In this document: positions 8,995 through 19,232 of the stretch, piece by piece
Numbering within the stretch: the stretch's first letter is position 1
How the letters are laid out: each line of letters starts with the position of its first letter
Assembly: GCF_014270105.1 (NCBI RefSeq)
Contig: NZ_JACNMF010000001.1
Coordinates: 985,560 to 1,049,559, forward strand
Source: Hyunsoonleella aquatilis
GTDB lineage: Bacteria > Bacteroidota > Bacteroidia > Flavobacteriales > Flavobacteriaceae
Length of the DNA stretch: 64,000 bases
Direction of reading: 5' to 3'
Notes under the pieces: model-generated
What the model saw: the letters and a program-made list of their open reading frames with translations, nothing else
Database searches by the model: none
Told to the model about the DNA's origin: nothing
Made by a program: the position numbers and the translations under genes

Positions 8995-9117
8995 GGGCGT
9001 TACCCTCGATGCCACCTTATAACGTTTTATGAAACCCTCGTCCTCGGGTCGGGCTTTCCGCTTAAAGTTTTGGCTCGATGCGCGCCTCGCCAAAAGCTAC
9101 CGCTGCAATCCCTAACG
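8995..9117 (+). repeat. Interspersed repeat element, copy A (about 123 bp)
   Basis: The element starts GGGCGTTACCC, carries GGGTCGGGCTTTCCG in its first half and ends CAATCCCTAACG. The ends GCGTTA and TAACG form a terminal inverted repeat. Copies B (30760-30870) and C (34599-34705, opposite strand) share the same three conserved blocks but differ in the internal hairpin sequence. It contains no ORF of note and lies between the sugar dehydrogenase gene and a bidirectional terminator. Confidence 0.78.
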
Positions 9118-9181
9118 TTGGCTAGACGGGTAATTAAAGTTCTGGCTTCTTAGTTATTGCATTCTTGTCGCGTATAAAAGC

Positions 9182-9216
9182 AAAAACGACACTATTCTAA
9201 TAGTGCCGTTTTTTAA
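9182..9216. terminator. Bidirectional intrinsic terminator
   Basis: A stem pairing CACTAT with ATAGTG is extended by an A-rich 5' flank (CAAAAACG) and a T-rich 3' flank (CGTTTTTT). It sits between the convergent sugar dehydrogenase gene and the lipoprotein gene at 9237-9734, so it can serve both. Confidence 0.8.
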
Positions 9217-9236
9217 AAAATATCAATGTTGCCAGA

Positions 9237-9734
9237 TCATTCATTCACCACGACCTTGGCTTCAAAATTTGAAATACAAATCGATTGCTCAGTCTCAAAG
9301 TTGTAAAGTACCACATTTGTGCTAACCTTTATAGTGGCCGTGGTACCATCGTTTGAAATGTCCACAGCGCCCTCTAGGTTGGTGGTGCTTACATATTGGT
9401 TGCCCTGCACATCAATGTAATATACAAATACAGAATTTAGTGAAAAATTGTTTCCAGAGATAGAGTACTGACCGGATTCCAAATCAGGGTTAAAAATATT
9501 CATGCCCAAATCAGGTTGCTCATTTACCGCACCGGAGGGATGAGCGCCCACTTGCCAATAGGTGCCTAAGGAGGTGTCGCTTAGCTCATAACCGTAAATG
9601 TCGGAGCCGGAAAAATTTTGATCATTGCTACAGTTTTCGTGTATAGCCGCCCTAAGAAATACAGAGACGCTATCATCTTCACTACAACTGGAGAAAGAAA
9701 AAATAACGAGAATTAAGAGTAATAGCTTTTTCAT
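9237..9734 (-). CDS. Hypothetical lipoprotein
   Basis: A 165-residue protein from the ATG at 9734. The longer frame starting at 9764 would put ten polar residues ahead of a perfect signal peptide and is unlikely. The signal MKKLLLLILVIFSFSSC ends in a lipobox Cys. The rest is rich in beta-prone, Asn/Ser-containing sequence with no motif I can assign (SGSDIYGYELSDTSLG, GNQYVSTTNLEGAVDIS). It is a likely outer-membrane or surface lipoprotein. It lies 120 bp downstream of the AraC-type gene on the same strand, with an unusual pair of overlapping hairpins between them. Confidence 0.75.
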   Translation of the reverse strand: MKKLLLLILVIFSFSSCSEDDSVSVFLRAAIHENCSNDQNFSGSDIYGYELSDTSLGTYWQVGAHPSGAVNEQPDLGMNIFNPDLESGQYSISGNNFSLNSVFVYYIDVQGNQYVSTTNLEGAVDISNDGTTATIKVSTNVVLYNFETEQSICISNFEAKVVVNE

Positions 9735-9791
9735 TTTTGAATAATTGTTTGGATTAAAATTCAATTATGAAATTAGCTATATCTCTTTCAA

Positions 9792-9826
9792 GACATTCCA
9801 GATTTTTAAGAATGTCAAAAATCTGG
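9792..9826 (-). promoter_or_regulatory. Two mutually exclusive hairpins between the AraC-type gene and the lipoprotein gene
   Basis: On the + strand, GACATTC (9792-9798) can pair with GAATGTC (9810-9816), and CCAGATTTTT (9798-9807) can pair with AAAAATCTGG (9817-9826). The two stems share base 9798 and interleave, so they could form alternative structures or a pseudoknot-like arrangement in a transcript. There is no clear T-run after either stem. A role as attenuator or processing signal is inference only. Confidence 0.5.
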
Positions 9827-9854
9827 ACTAATTATCTGGAATCATTAAGGGGTA

Positions 9855-10991
9855 TCAATTTAAGTGTTCCTTTTTATAAGCCATCGGTGTTTTTCCAGTG
9901 GATTTTTTAAACACATCATAAAAGGACGATTTTGAATTGAAGCCCGCCTCAAGCCCAATGGAAGTAATCGTGTATTTAGAAAACTCAGGGTTTTTCAGGT
10001 AGTTTTTCACCTCTTTAATTCTAAAGGAGTTGACATATTCTGCAAAGCTTGTATGCATTTGTTCATGGATAATCCGGGACACATAACTGGGGCTCAACTG
10101 CAAATGCTCTGCAACAATTTCTAAAGTAAGATTTGGGTTTAAGTAAGCTTTATCCCGTTCTAAAAGATGAATTAATTTGCCTAGGTGTTTGCTATTTCCG
10201 TTGGCTCTTGATTCTTGGTTTTTGGTAGGTTTTTGATATAAATTAGTTTTCTCCAAATGATCTTTGATATTTTGACGTTCTACTAAAATACCGTATTTAT
10301 AAATACCGACATGTCCCAACCAATAAATAGTTACCGCAATAGCGATCCAGAGCCAATAAAAATTTGGGGAGCTACCCGCTACGAACATATTTAAATAGGT
10401 TAAATACGCCCAAACTATCGTGAATATCCATATCACAAAAAGCGTAATTTTTAGCCATGTCAAATCTGTTCTTATTTCGCTTACCCGAATTTGTTTTTGG
10501 TCCTTCTCAGATGAATGCACTTTTTTAATGGCCATGCTAACTAAGGCTAAAGAGAACAAAACAGAAAAAATTTCCACAGCTCTTACAAACCAGCCATAGG
10601 ACGGAAACAAGGCTTCATGATTGTTGCTTACAGTAAAAAGTAAACGATACACAATGGTAACGACCATTGAAATCAAAAACGGCAAATAAAGCCATAGCTT
10701 CCCTTTAATCCGCCGTTCTGGAAATAAGAATTTAACAACATACAAATAAATGAATACGGGGATAATTGTAGCCAATGGCAAGTACACATATTTGTACATC
10801 TCTAGCATGGGCATTGCTCCAATATCAGGTAACATATACTGCAAGTTTCCTAGGGAATAGGTGAAAATTAAAAGCGCCAGAAATAATGTGCTTCTAGCAC
10901 GGTATTTTTTGGAAGAAAGCACCACGGCAGTAAAGAGAAACCCCTGAATGACTCCAGAAATAATAATAATGTTGAAAATATTGAAATTCAT
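9855..10991 (-). CDS. AraC-family transcriptional regulator with N-terminal seven-helix membrane domain
   Basis: A 378-residue protein. Residues 1 to about 235 contain roughly seven hydrophobic helices, a layout common in Bacteroidota 7TM-AraC regulators. The C-terminal part from about 265 carries the two helix-turn-helix motifs of AraC (LTLEIVAEHLQLSPSYVSRI and ITSIGLEAGFNSKSSFYDVF, then the closing FKKSTGKTPMAYKKEH). It is presumably a membrane-anchored sensor-regulator; ligand and target are unknown. The neighbouring lipoprotein gene or the divergent dipeptide epimerase gene could be a target, but no operator was recognised. Confidence 0.88.
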   Translation of the reverse strand: MNFNIFNIIIISGVIQGFLFTAVVLSSKKYRARSTLFLALLIFTYSLGNLQYMLPDIGAMPMLEMYKYVYLPLATIIPVFIYLYVVKFLFPERRIKGKLWLYLPFLISMVVTIVYRLLFTVSNNHEALFPSYGWFVRAVEIFSVLFSLALVSMAIKKVHSSEKDQKQIRVSEIRTDLTWLKITLFVIWIFTIVWAYLTYLNMFVAGSSPNFYWLWIAIAVTIYWLGHVGIYKYGILVERQNIKDHLEKTNLYQKPTKNQESRANGNSKHLGKLIHLLERDKAYLNPNLTLEIVAEHLQLSPSYVSRIIHEQMHTSFAEYVNSFRIKEVKNYLKNPEFSKYTITSIGLEAGFNSKSSFYDVFKKSTGKTPMAYKKEHLN

Positions 10992-11125
10992 GGTTGGCCA
11001 AATTTCATATTAAATATACGTAATTAATCGCCAAGTATCTGAAAATCATGGGTTGGCTCTATTTTATATTGCAATTTGGATGCATTTGGATTTAGATAAT
11101 GTTGGGCTTTTTCTATCTTTAAAGC

Positions 11126-12145
11126 ATGAACTTCAAACTGACCGTTTCGCATTATCAATTACCTTTAAAATACCCATTTACGATTTCGAGGCACACGGTT
11201 CATATGCAGGAAACGCTTATTGTCTCAATTTCTGATGGAACAATAACGGGCTACGGCGAAGCTACCGCCAACCCATATTACGGGATAACCATTCAAAAAT
11301 TAAAAGCATCAATCAAAAGTGTAAGGGCTGAAATAGAATCCCAAAAGGGAGCACATCCCGAAACCCTTTGGCACCATTTGGAGCCTAAATTGAGACACGA
11401 TTACTTCGCCCTTTGTGCCATCGATTGTGCCTATTGGGACTATTTCGCCAGAAAAAATAAACGAACCCTAAGAAGTTTTTGGAACAACGGGGAAAGCAAT
11501 TTGCCCAAAACCAATTACACCATCGGCATCGATGAAATTCCGGTGATGACCGAAAAAGTCAAGCAAAAACCTTGGCCGATTTATAAAATTAAACTGGGCA
11601 TGGAAAACGATTTGGAAATTGTAGAGGCTCTAAGAAATGCCACGGACGCGGTCTTTAGAATCGACGCCAATTGTGCTTGGGAAGTGGACGAGGCCATTCA
11701 AAAATCAAAAGCATTGAAAGCATTAGGTGTTGAATTCATTGAGCAACCTTTGAAAGCAGAGAATTGGGATGGAATGAGCATGTTAAAAAAAGAAAGTGCT
11801 TTGCCCTTCATTGCCGACGAAAGTTGCAAAACATTGGAAGATGTTGCAAAATGCGCTGAAGTATTTGACGGCATAAATATCAAATTGATGAAATGTGGAG
11901 GCATTACTCCAGCTTTAAAAATGATTGAAAAGGGGCGGGCGCTTGGACTAAAAGTCATGTTGGGCTGTATGACCGAATCTACTATTGGTATCTCAAATTT
12001 GGTACAACTAGCCCCGCTTTTGGATTACATAGATGCGGATGGGGCAATGCTTTTGGCCAGCGATATTGCTTCAGGCGTTCAATTTCAAAATGGTACAGTT
12101 CTATATCCCAAAGATTTTGGCTCTGGGGCTAAATTGCTCTTGTAA
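11126..12145 (+). CDS. Dipeptide (L-Ala-D/L-Glu) epimerase, enolase superfamily
   Basis: A 339-residue enzyme of the mandelate-racemase/enolase superfamily. The KIK pair is at residues 154-156, metal ligands are Asp180 (IDAN), Glu206 (EQP) and Asp231 (ADES), the second-side lysines are in NIKLMK (253-256), and a DAD motif is at 303-305. The DxD motif and the CGGITPALKM context point to the dipeptide epimerases that recycle murein peptides. The start ATG gives MNFKLTVSHYQL. A near-match to the -7 consensus (TATCTTTA, about 11114-11121) lies a few bases upstream. It converges with the porin gene, with 14 bp between stop codons. Confidence 0.88.
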   Translation: MNFKLTVSHYQLPLKYPFTISRHTVHMQETLIVSISDGTITGYGEATANPYYGITIQKLKASIKSVRAEIESQKGAHPETLWHHLEPKLRHDYFALCAIDCAYWDYFARKNKRTLRSFWNNGESNLPKTNYTIGIDEIPVMTEKVKQKPWPIYKIKLGMENDLEIVEALRNATDAVFRIDANCAWEVDEAIQKSKALKALGVEFIEQPLKAENWDGMSMLKKESALPFIADESCKTLEDVAKCAEVFDGINIKLMKCGGITPALKMIEKGRALGLKVMLGCMTESTIGISNLVQLAPLLDYIDADGAMLLASDIASGVQFQNGTVLYPKDFGSGAKLLL

Positions 12146-12159
12146 AAATTCAAGCGATT

Positions 12160-13431
12160 TTATTTTTTCAACGCAATTTGATACTGGAGTACAACCATGC
12201 CCTTATAATCCTTTTGTTCTAAGGTCATGGCATCAAAAATTGGCCTGTGTTGGTATCCCAAGCTCACTTTATTGCCGTGAGAGCCATCCAGGTAAAAGTT
12301 TACGGTAAAATCATAAACAGTCATTTTATCTTCTAGCCTGTCCCAATCAGAATGTTGTACCGCAATATTAGGCTGTATAACTACTTTTTGGCTCAAGACA
12401 TTGGTTTCCTTAAACGCATATCCAAATTGACCATACCAGGTAGTTCCTGTACCAATCATCGGGAAAGCCACACCGGCACCATTAAAATCCGTGCCCCCTC
12501 CAGACGTGGGGTTATTGGCTCCAACATTTCTTATATAATCTTTTCCAAAATCGTAATCGTAGAACCCTAAATATGCAGTAATGGCATCCCCATTAACCAG
12601 TGGTAAGTTTAAAAACGAGTCTGCAGCAAAATGGGTCATATCGTAAAATGTGGTAGTAGGCAGCATGGCATCCCCGTCACTCATAGCTTCAGGTTGATAT
12701 TGAAAACCTACGCCGACGTTAAAGACTTTTTTGTTCTGCATATACGTCCCTGTTTGGTAAGCAGATTTATTGGATTCATGCTCAAAAAACTGGTACTTGA
12801 CGTAAGCCGAAGTCTTTACTCTTGGTTTGTTATTGGCAAAATTAACTTCACCATCTGGAATAGTTGTAACAAAAAAGGGCCTGTTAAACGCCATGCGGTA
12901 GTCAAATTTACCAATCTGTCCTTTAATCCATGCGCCAAATAACCGACCTATGTCATCGTTTTTTTCAACTGAGTTTAGCGTGAATAAAGGCGAATCTAAT
13001 CCCATTAGGGTTTTGTTCGAACGGATATTCCAGCGACTTAATCCCTGCCAACCAGACTTACCAACTCCAACTTCAAAATATTTACCGAATGTGTATTCCG
13101 CATAAAGGTCAAGAATTTCTAAAGGCAGGTCTTTCCTTTTAAAATTAAAATTATTCCCACCAAAAATAGCGTATAGGAAGATTTTGGGGGTTACTTGACA
13201 GTTTACCGGAATCCGCAACCTTCGTATCGATATATCAAAGAACTCTGATGTTGGTTCTTCTTGTATCAAAGAGCCTTCGTTAAGCTCAGAATAGCGCATC
13301 CAAATTTGCGACGTAATATTCCAATTGATTTTTGGCTTAGGTGTGTCTTCTGTTTGACTGGTGACTAAAAGTGGAAAGGTAAAAGCTATAGCTATTAGCC
13401 ATAATTTAAACCCTCTTTTTTTAAGTATCAT
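12160..13431 (-). CDS. Outer-membrane porin-like beta-barrel protein
   Basis: A 423-residue protein with a signal peptide (LWLIAIAFTFPLLVTSQT) followed by alternating amphipathic strands rich in aromatic residues and ending in an aromatic-flanked strand (YKGMVVLQYQIALKK). This is the pattern of a 16-18-stranded porin of the OprO/P-like group. Stretches such as ISIRRLRIPVNCQVTPKIF and GVGKSGWQGLSRW are typical of flavobacterial porins. The substrate cannot be told. A -7 element (CAAAATTA at 13457-13464, read as TAATTTTG on the coding strand) lies about 26 bp upstream. Confidence 0.75.
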   Translation of the reverse strand: MILKKRGFKLWLIAIAFTFPLLVTSQTEDTPKPKINWNITSQIWMRYSELNEGSLIQEEPTSEFFDISIRRLRIPVNCQVTPKIFLYAIFGGNNFNFKRKDLPLEILDLYAEYTFGKYFEVGVGKSGWQGLSRWNIRSNKTLMGLDSPLFTLNSVEKNDDIGRLFGAWIKGQIGKFDYRMAFNRPFFVTTIPDGEVNFANNKPRVKTSAYVKYQFFEHESNKSAYQTGTYMQNKKVFNVGVGFQYQPEAMSDGDAMLPTTTFYDMTHFAADSFLNLPLVNGDAITAYLGFYDYDFGKDYIRNVGANNPTSGGGTDFNGAGVAFPMIGTGTTWYGQFGYAFKETNVLSQKVVIQPNIAVQHSDWDRLEDKMTVYDFTVNFYLDGSHGNKVSLGYQHRPIFDAMTLEQKDYKGMVVLQYQIALKK

Positions 13432-13456
13432 AAATATTTACTTGTAAAGTTCAGGA

Positions 13457-13464
13457 CAAAATTA
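13457..13464 (-). promoter_or_regulatory. Candidate -7 element (TAATTTTG) of the porin gene
   Basis: Read on the minus strand the bases are TAATTTTG, which fits TAnnTTTG. A TTG lies 15 bp further upstream, slightly closer than the usual 17-23 bp spacing. Confidence 0.5.
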
Positions 13465-15885
<2,421 letters not shown>

Positions 15886-15906
15886 ACAATTATAGTTAAA
15901 TTATTA

Positions 15907-15940
15907 AAAATGTCGCTCACGACCGAGCGACATTTTTTTT
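15907..15940 (+). terminator. Intrinsic terminator of gyrB
   Basis: AATGTCGCTC (15909-15918) pairs with GAGCGACATT (15925-15934) and is followed by a run of T. The A-rich 5' flank could also let it work for the convergent gene at 15970-16431. Confidence 0.9.
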
Positions 15941-15969
15941 GGCCTGAATTTGACTAACTCAAAAATATA

Positions 15970-16431
15970 TTACAGCCCTATACCTACCCTTACCCTTGGA
16001 ACATTAGCCCTTACATTAGTGCTCACTGTATTGCGCGGTCTGGGGTATCTATCATAATAATATCTGTCATATCTATAATAATAGAATGAGGCATGGTGAT
16101 AATAATGATCCCCATGATGGCAATGGTGATTACAATACTCGTAATGCTCTGCATAAGCATCACGTTTGCCTTTCATGTAAGCCCGATAAGCTTTTCGGTC
16201 CCTTTTTTTTAATTCTTTTTCATACGCTTCCTGTTCTTCCCAAAACTCTTCAGCTTCGGCTTCGGTTTCAGCTTTAAACTCCTGTTCAAATTTTGCGTCT
16301 TCTTTCGCGCGTTTTTCGTAATATGAGGTTTTATCCAATGATTCTTCTTTTTCTTTTGAAACCTCTTGTGCATTTATCGTAAAGGATAAACTTATGATTA
16401 AAATACATATTGCTGTTTTAAATAATTTCAT
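15970..16431 (-). CDS. Exported His/Tyr-rich small protein, predicted ECF regulon A member
   Basis: A 153-residue protein from the ATG at 16431; an ATG nine bases upstream is less likely. A signal peptide (ICILIISLSFTINAQ) is followed by a very acidic coiled-coil-like region (residues about 25-85, rich in Glu, Lys and Ala). Next is a striking segment with CNHHCHHGDHYYHH and many Tyr (about 100-132), and a short basic tail. The His/Cys cluster suggests metal binding, but this is inference. About 50 bp upstream lies the promoter TAGGGT-N16-GTCTTA shared with the FecR/TonB locus. No family was recognised. Confidence 0.72.
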   Translation of the reverse strand: MKLFKTAICILIISLSFTINAQEVSKEKEESLDKTSYYEKRAKEDAKFEQEFKAETEAEAEEFWEEQEAYEKELKKRDRKAYRAYMKGKRDAYAEHYEYCNHHCHHGDHYYHHASFYYYRYDRYYYDRYPRPRNTVSTNVRANVPRVRVGIGL

Positions 16432-16483
16432 AACTGTCAATTTTTAAGGTTATTAATTGGAGCATTAATTGCCCTTTCATATT

Positions 16484-16511
16484 TAAGACACCTCAATTGG
16501 TTTTTACCCTA
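16484..16511 (-). promoter_or_regulatory. Predicted ECF promoter A1 (TAGGGT-N16-GTCTTA)
   Basis: On the minus strand the -35 element TAGGGT (16511-16506) and the -10 element GTCTTA (16489-16484) are separated by exactly 16 bp, as in copies A2-A4. The context is CCGTAGGGTAAAAA, also seen in A3. It lies about 50 bp before the start of the His/Tyr-rich gene. Confidence 0.8.
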
Positions 16512-16540
16512 CGGAAAGTTGAAAAAAAAATATTTTGAGC

Positions 16541-16571
16541 ATAAAAAAAACCAACTTAAATGTAAGTTGGC
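16541..16571 (-). terminator. Intrinsic terminator of the small beta-barrel gene
   Basis: On the minus strand CCAACTTA pairs with TAAGTTGG and is followed by a run of eight T. It separates the barrel gene from ECF promoter A1. Confidence 0.85.
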
Positions 16572-16595
16572 TTCCTTAAAATCTATAAATATTAA

Positions 16596-17174
16596 TTAGA
16601 AATCAAAACCTAATGAGAATTGCCACACCCTGTTTTGCGGACTGCCTTCATCGTAAATGTCGCCCATGCCTAAATTGTATCTTACGCCTAAACTTACACC
16701 AGAATCGGTTTTAAATCCAGCGCCAAAATTGACGCCCCAATCAAAACGTTGTGGGTCGAATTCCTGAGAAGTACTAAACAGGTTAAAATTACTGTCAAAC
16801 TCTTCTTTGTGGTTGATTGCCAAACCTGCTTGCGGACCTGCTTCTAAATAAAAGTTATCACTTGGATAAATTTTTAGCAACAAAGGTAGATTGATATAAT
16901 CCAACTTTTGGGTGAATGTTCCGCTATTATCTTTCAACTCGTAGCCTTGTTGTGAATACAATAATTCAATTTGTAAAGCGATCACTTCTGCAAGGAAAGA
17001 TTCACCATAAAACCCAGCATGAAAGCCGTGTCTCTGTCCTGTTTCGGTTTCACCATCAAAACTTACTGCAGATAGGTTATACCCAAATTTTAAACCAGCA
17101 TTCGATTTATTTTGGGCGGTTAAAGTGAAAATTGTACTTAAAAATAGTCCTAATATTAAAATTTTAGTTTTCAT
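16596..17174 (-). CDS. PorT-family-like outer-membrane beta-barrel protein
   Basis: A 192-residue protein with a signal peptide (LGLFLSTIFTLTAQ) and about eight predicted amphipathic strands. Typical motifs are AGLKFGYNLSAVSFDGE, INLPLLLKIYPSDNFYLEAGPQ and a C-terminal strand ending in FSLGFDF. This matches the outer-membrane beta-barrel (PF13568-like) group common in Bacteroidota, which are small eight-stranded barrels of mostly unknown function. It follows the metalloprotease gene after 41 bp on the same strand, so the two are probably one operon, closed by the terminator at 16541-16571. Confidence 0.83.
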   Translation of the reverse strand: MKTKILILGLFLSTIFTLTAQNKSNAGLKFGYNLSAVSFDGETETGQRHGFHAGFYGESFLAEVIALQIELLYSQQGYELKDNSGTFTQKLDYINLPLLLKIYPSDNFYLEAGPQAGLAINHKEEFDSNFNLFSTSQEFDPQRFDWGVNFGAGFKTDSGVSLGVRYNLGMGDIYDEGSPQNRVWQFSLGFDF

Positions 17175-17215
17175 GTCTTTATATTTTTTGGGGTTATTGA
17201 TTAATTCTATTTTAT

Positions 17216-17995
17216 TTATTTACCACCATTGGCTTTTAAGTCTGCTAGACAAAAGGCATCCAACTGTGGAGCACTGTTCATTCCAGCCATATTTGCAATA
17301 CCTGCACCAGTTTCGGCGCTCCAATACATTAAGCATTCTTCTACATTACAATGTTTTGGATGGTCTGCATCCTCATGATCTTCTTGCATGTCAGATCCTA
17401 AATCCGTTAGCCCTAAAATATGTCCTAATTCATGGTTTATTACTGTGGTTTCTAAAACATTTCGGTTAGGTTCCAGGGGGCTATTGCTAAAATCTTGAAT
17501 TGTTTCTTCATAAATCACAAACGAGGTATTCCAATACGCGCTTCCTAAGGTTACACTATTTCCAGAATCGTTAGAAGATTTTCCATCGATAAAAAGTGCC
17601 CAAACTGCTATTTCGGTATCGGTATTGTATTTTGTGCGGACTTCTCTTTCGATATCGGCAATTTCTTCAATAGTAAAACTTTCTTTTTCTGGTGAAGGTA
17701 TACTGCGTTTTTCAACCATAATGCCATTGGGCTTAAATGTTCTTTGGGTCAAAAATGAAATAAAATTATCAATAGCAGTTTGCGTTGGTTCAAAACCTTC
17801 CACATAAACCAGTTCAATCACCATACTTTTAAAAGTGTTATCTGATAACAAATCATTGGCAGAAGAACCTGTAGCCTGTCTATTCAGATTTTTATTTGGG
17901 GCGCTGTTCTGATTGTCTTCTGTTGAAGTGTCCTCTTTAGAACACCCTAAAATTAATATTGTGGCTAAAACTACTGTTGAAATAAATCGCTTCAT
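17216..17995 (-). CDS. Metzincin-type zinc metalloprotease lipoprotein (M57-like)
   Basis: A 259-residue lipoprotein (lipobox LILGC, Cys18) with the zinc motif HELGHILGLTD at residues 188-198. This is HExxHxxGxxD with Asp as the third ligand, and a candidate Met-turn CLMYW (Met223) follows. The fold class is metzincin, close to the M57/archaeal-bacterial exported protease families. It probably cleaves proteins at the cell surface. It is transcribed toward the small barrel gene. Its upstream gap contains the terminator of the ECF-controlled lipoprotein gene at 18081-19133, so read-through from that promoter may supply part of its expression. Confidence 0.8.
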   Translation of the reverse strand: MKRFISTVVLATILILGCSKEDTSTEDNQNSAPNKNLNRQATGSSANDLLSDNTFKSMVIELVYVEGFEPTQTAIDNFISFLTQRTFKPNGIMVEKRSIPSPEKESFTIEEIADIEREVRTKYNTDTEIAVWALFIDGKSSNDSGNSVTLGSAYWNTSFVIYEETIQDFSNSPLEPNRNVLETTVINHELGHILGLTDLGSDMQEDHEDADHPKHCNVEECLMYWSAETGAGIANMAGMNSAPQLDAFCLADLKANGGK

Positions 17996-18012
17996 TGCTT
18001 AAGATTTTTATT

Positions 18013-18045
18013 AAAAAGTAGCCACTATTTGGGGGTAGTGGCTAC
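18013..18045 (-). terminator. Intrinsic terminator of the repeat lipoprotein gene
   Basis: On the minus strand GTAGCCACTA pairs perfectly over 10 bp with TAGTGGCTAC around a C-rich loop and is followed by TTTTT. It lies 36 bp after the stop of the gene at 18081-19133. Confidence 0.88.
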
Positions 18046-18080
18046 TTGCCATAACATACGTTACAAATGCAAACTCGGTT

Positions 18081-19133
18081 TTAAATTTGAGACAAAACTA
18101 GAGTTATGCCTGCGTTTGTTGTACTTTGTAAGCTGATAGAATTGGAAGAATAACTCGTCACTTTCCAAGTATGGTTCAACGGTTCAAACGTAGCGTTACC
18201 AGAGAAAGTCAATGTTAAAAATACTTCTGTTTCCGAGGCTACTTCATAGGTGCCCTGTACATCCTGAATTGTGGTATTCACAGTATTTTCAGCGGTACAG
18301 GTTAAGTCGTTTGCAAAATCAATGGTGTAATCTGCATAATCAGTTGCAGTGTTTATACCAGCGTTAACAAATGATTCTACTCTAAACATACCATCTACCA
18401 AAATATCTTCCAATGCTTCGGCATTTTCCTCAGCGTCATCTTCAGCATCTTCTATACCTAAACATTCGTTAATTCTGCTCTGTAAATCCATATCGCTAGT
18501 AATTTCAATAGTAGTTTCACCATTTAAAGTAGCGGTAATAGGATAGTTTACAGAGAATAAGGCATCGTTACCAAAGTTGTTCATGTAAGCATACAGTTCT
18601 TGCTCAGATTCTATTATAACACTACCAGTTTGCTCTACATTCAAATCAAATGTAAGAATGCTGATAGGGAAGTCAATATCCAGACAGCTAATCGCATCTT
18701 TAGCTTGATTTTCAGCGTCTTCACAGGCATCCATAAGGGCATCATATTCCGTTTGGTTCATCACTTGAACTTCTGTGTAATTGCTCAACCTCACCGTTAA
18801 TGGAAATCGAAATTGTACCGTATCGTCATCATTGGTGAACTCACCAACAATATCCAAAACCAAGTTGTAATCAGACTCGCTAATGATGTTGACTTGGGTA
18901 CCGTTAACCGTTGCAGTTACTGGTAATAATACAGATGAACAGGATATCCCATCTAAAAAGTCGTCGAAACTACCGTCGTACATTGAGGAGCGTTCTAAGT
19001 TGTTTGCTGTTGGAGAGGTTGCACTGTTCGTGTTCTCTCTGTTTCCGTTTTCGCTATCAATTTCATCCTGACAAGAGGTAAATGTGAAAATTGATACTAA
19101 TAAGATTGCGGTTAAAAATTTTAAATTTTTCAT
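18081..19133 (-). CDS. Repeat-containing lipoprotein, predicted ECF regulon A member
   Basis: A 350-residue lipoprotein taken from the ATG at 19133 (MKNLKFLTAILLVSIFTFTSC). The in-frame ATG at 19172 would add 13 polar residues before the signal peptide. After a Ser/Asn linker the protein contains about four repeats of roughly 70 residues. Each has a beta pair and a short helix of the form V-x-I-x-S-E-x-D/E-L (ISESDYNLVLD, MNQTEYDALMD, IESEQELYAYM, ITSDMDLQSRI), and the second and fourth repeats are followed by Cys-containing acidic helices. A separate lipocalin-like C-terminal part (LTLTFSGNATFEPLNHTWKV) follows. No family name is known to me. The ECF promoter A2 lies directly upstream and a strong terminator downstream. 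Confidence 0.75.
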   Translation of the reverse strand: MKNLKFLTAILLVSIFTFTSCQDEIDSENGNRENTNSATSPTANNLERSSMYDGSFDDFLDGISCSSVLLPVTATVNGTQVNIISESDYNLVLDIVGEFTNDDDTVQFRFPLTVRLSNYTEVQVMNQTEYDALMDACEDAENQAKDAISCLDIDFPISILTFDLNVEQTGSVIIESEQELYAYMNNFGNDALFSVNYPITATLNGETTIEITSDMDLQSRINECLGIEDAEDDAEENAEALEDILVDGMFRVESFVNAGINTATDYADYTIDFANDLTCTAENTVNTTIQDVQGTYEVASETEVFLTLTFSGNATFEPLNHTWKVTSYSSNSISLQSTTNAGITLVLSQI

Positions 19134-19196
19134 GATTTCATTTTTTTGGGTTATAAAACTTTTCTTTTTCATAGCGTTTTTTTTCGCTTCTGTAGG

Positions 19197-19224
19197 TAAG
19201 ACACATTCATGTTTTTTTACCCTA
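19197..19224 (-). promoter_or_regulatory. Predicted ECF promoter A2 (TAGGGT-N16-GTCTTA)
   Basis: On the minus strand TAGGGT (19224-19219) and GTCTTA (19202-19197) are separated by 16 bp. The repeat lipoprotein start chosen here is 63 bp downstream of the -10 element, and the alternative ATG is 24 bp downstream. Confidence 0.8.
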
Positions 19225-19232
19225 CCTAAATT

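Noticed and set aside
9061-9180. A tRNA-like or riboswitch fold in the GC-richer part after the sugar dehydrogenase gene
   Set aside because: There is no cloverleaf with a GTTCxAxxC arm. The sequence is explained by the interspersed repeat, copy A.
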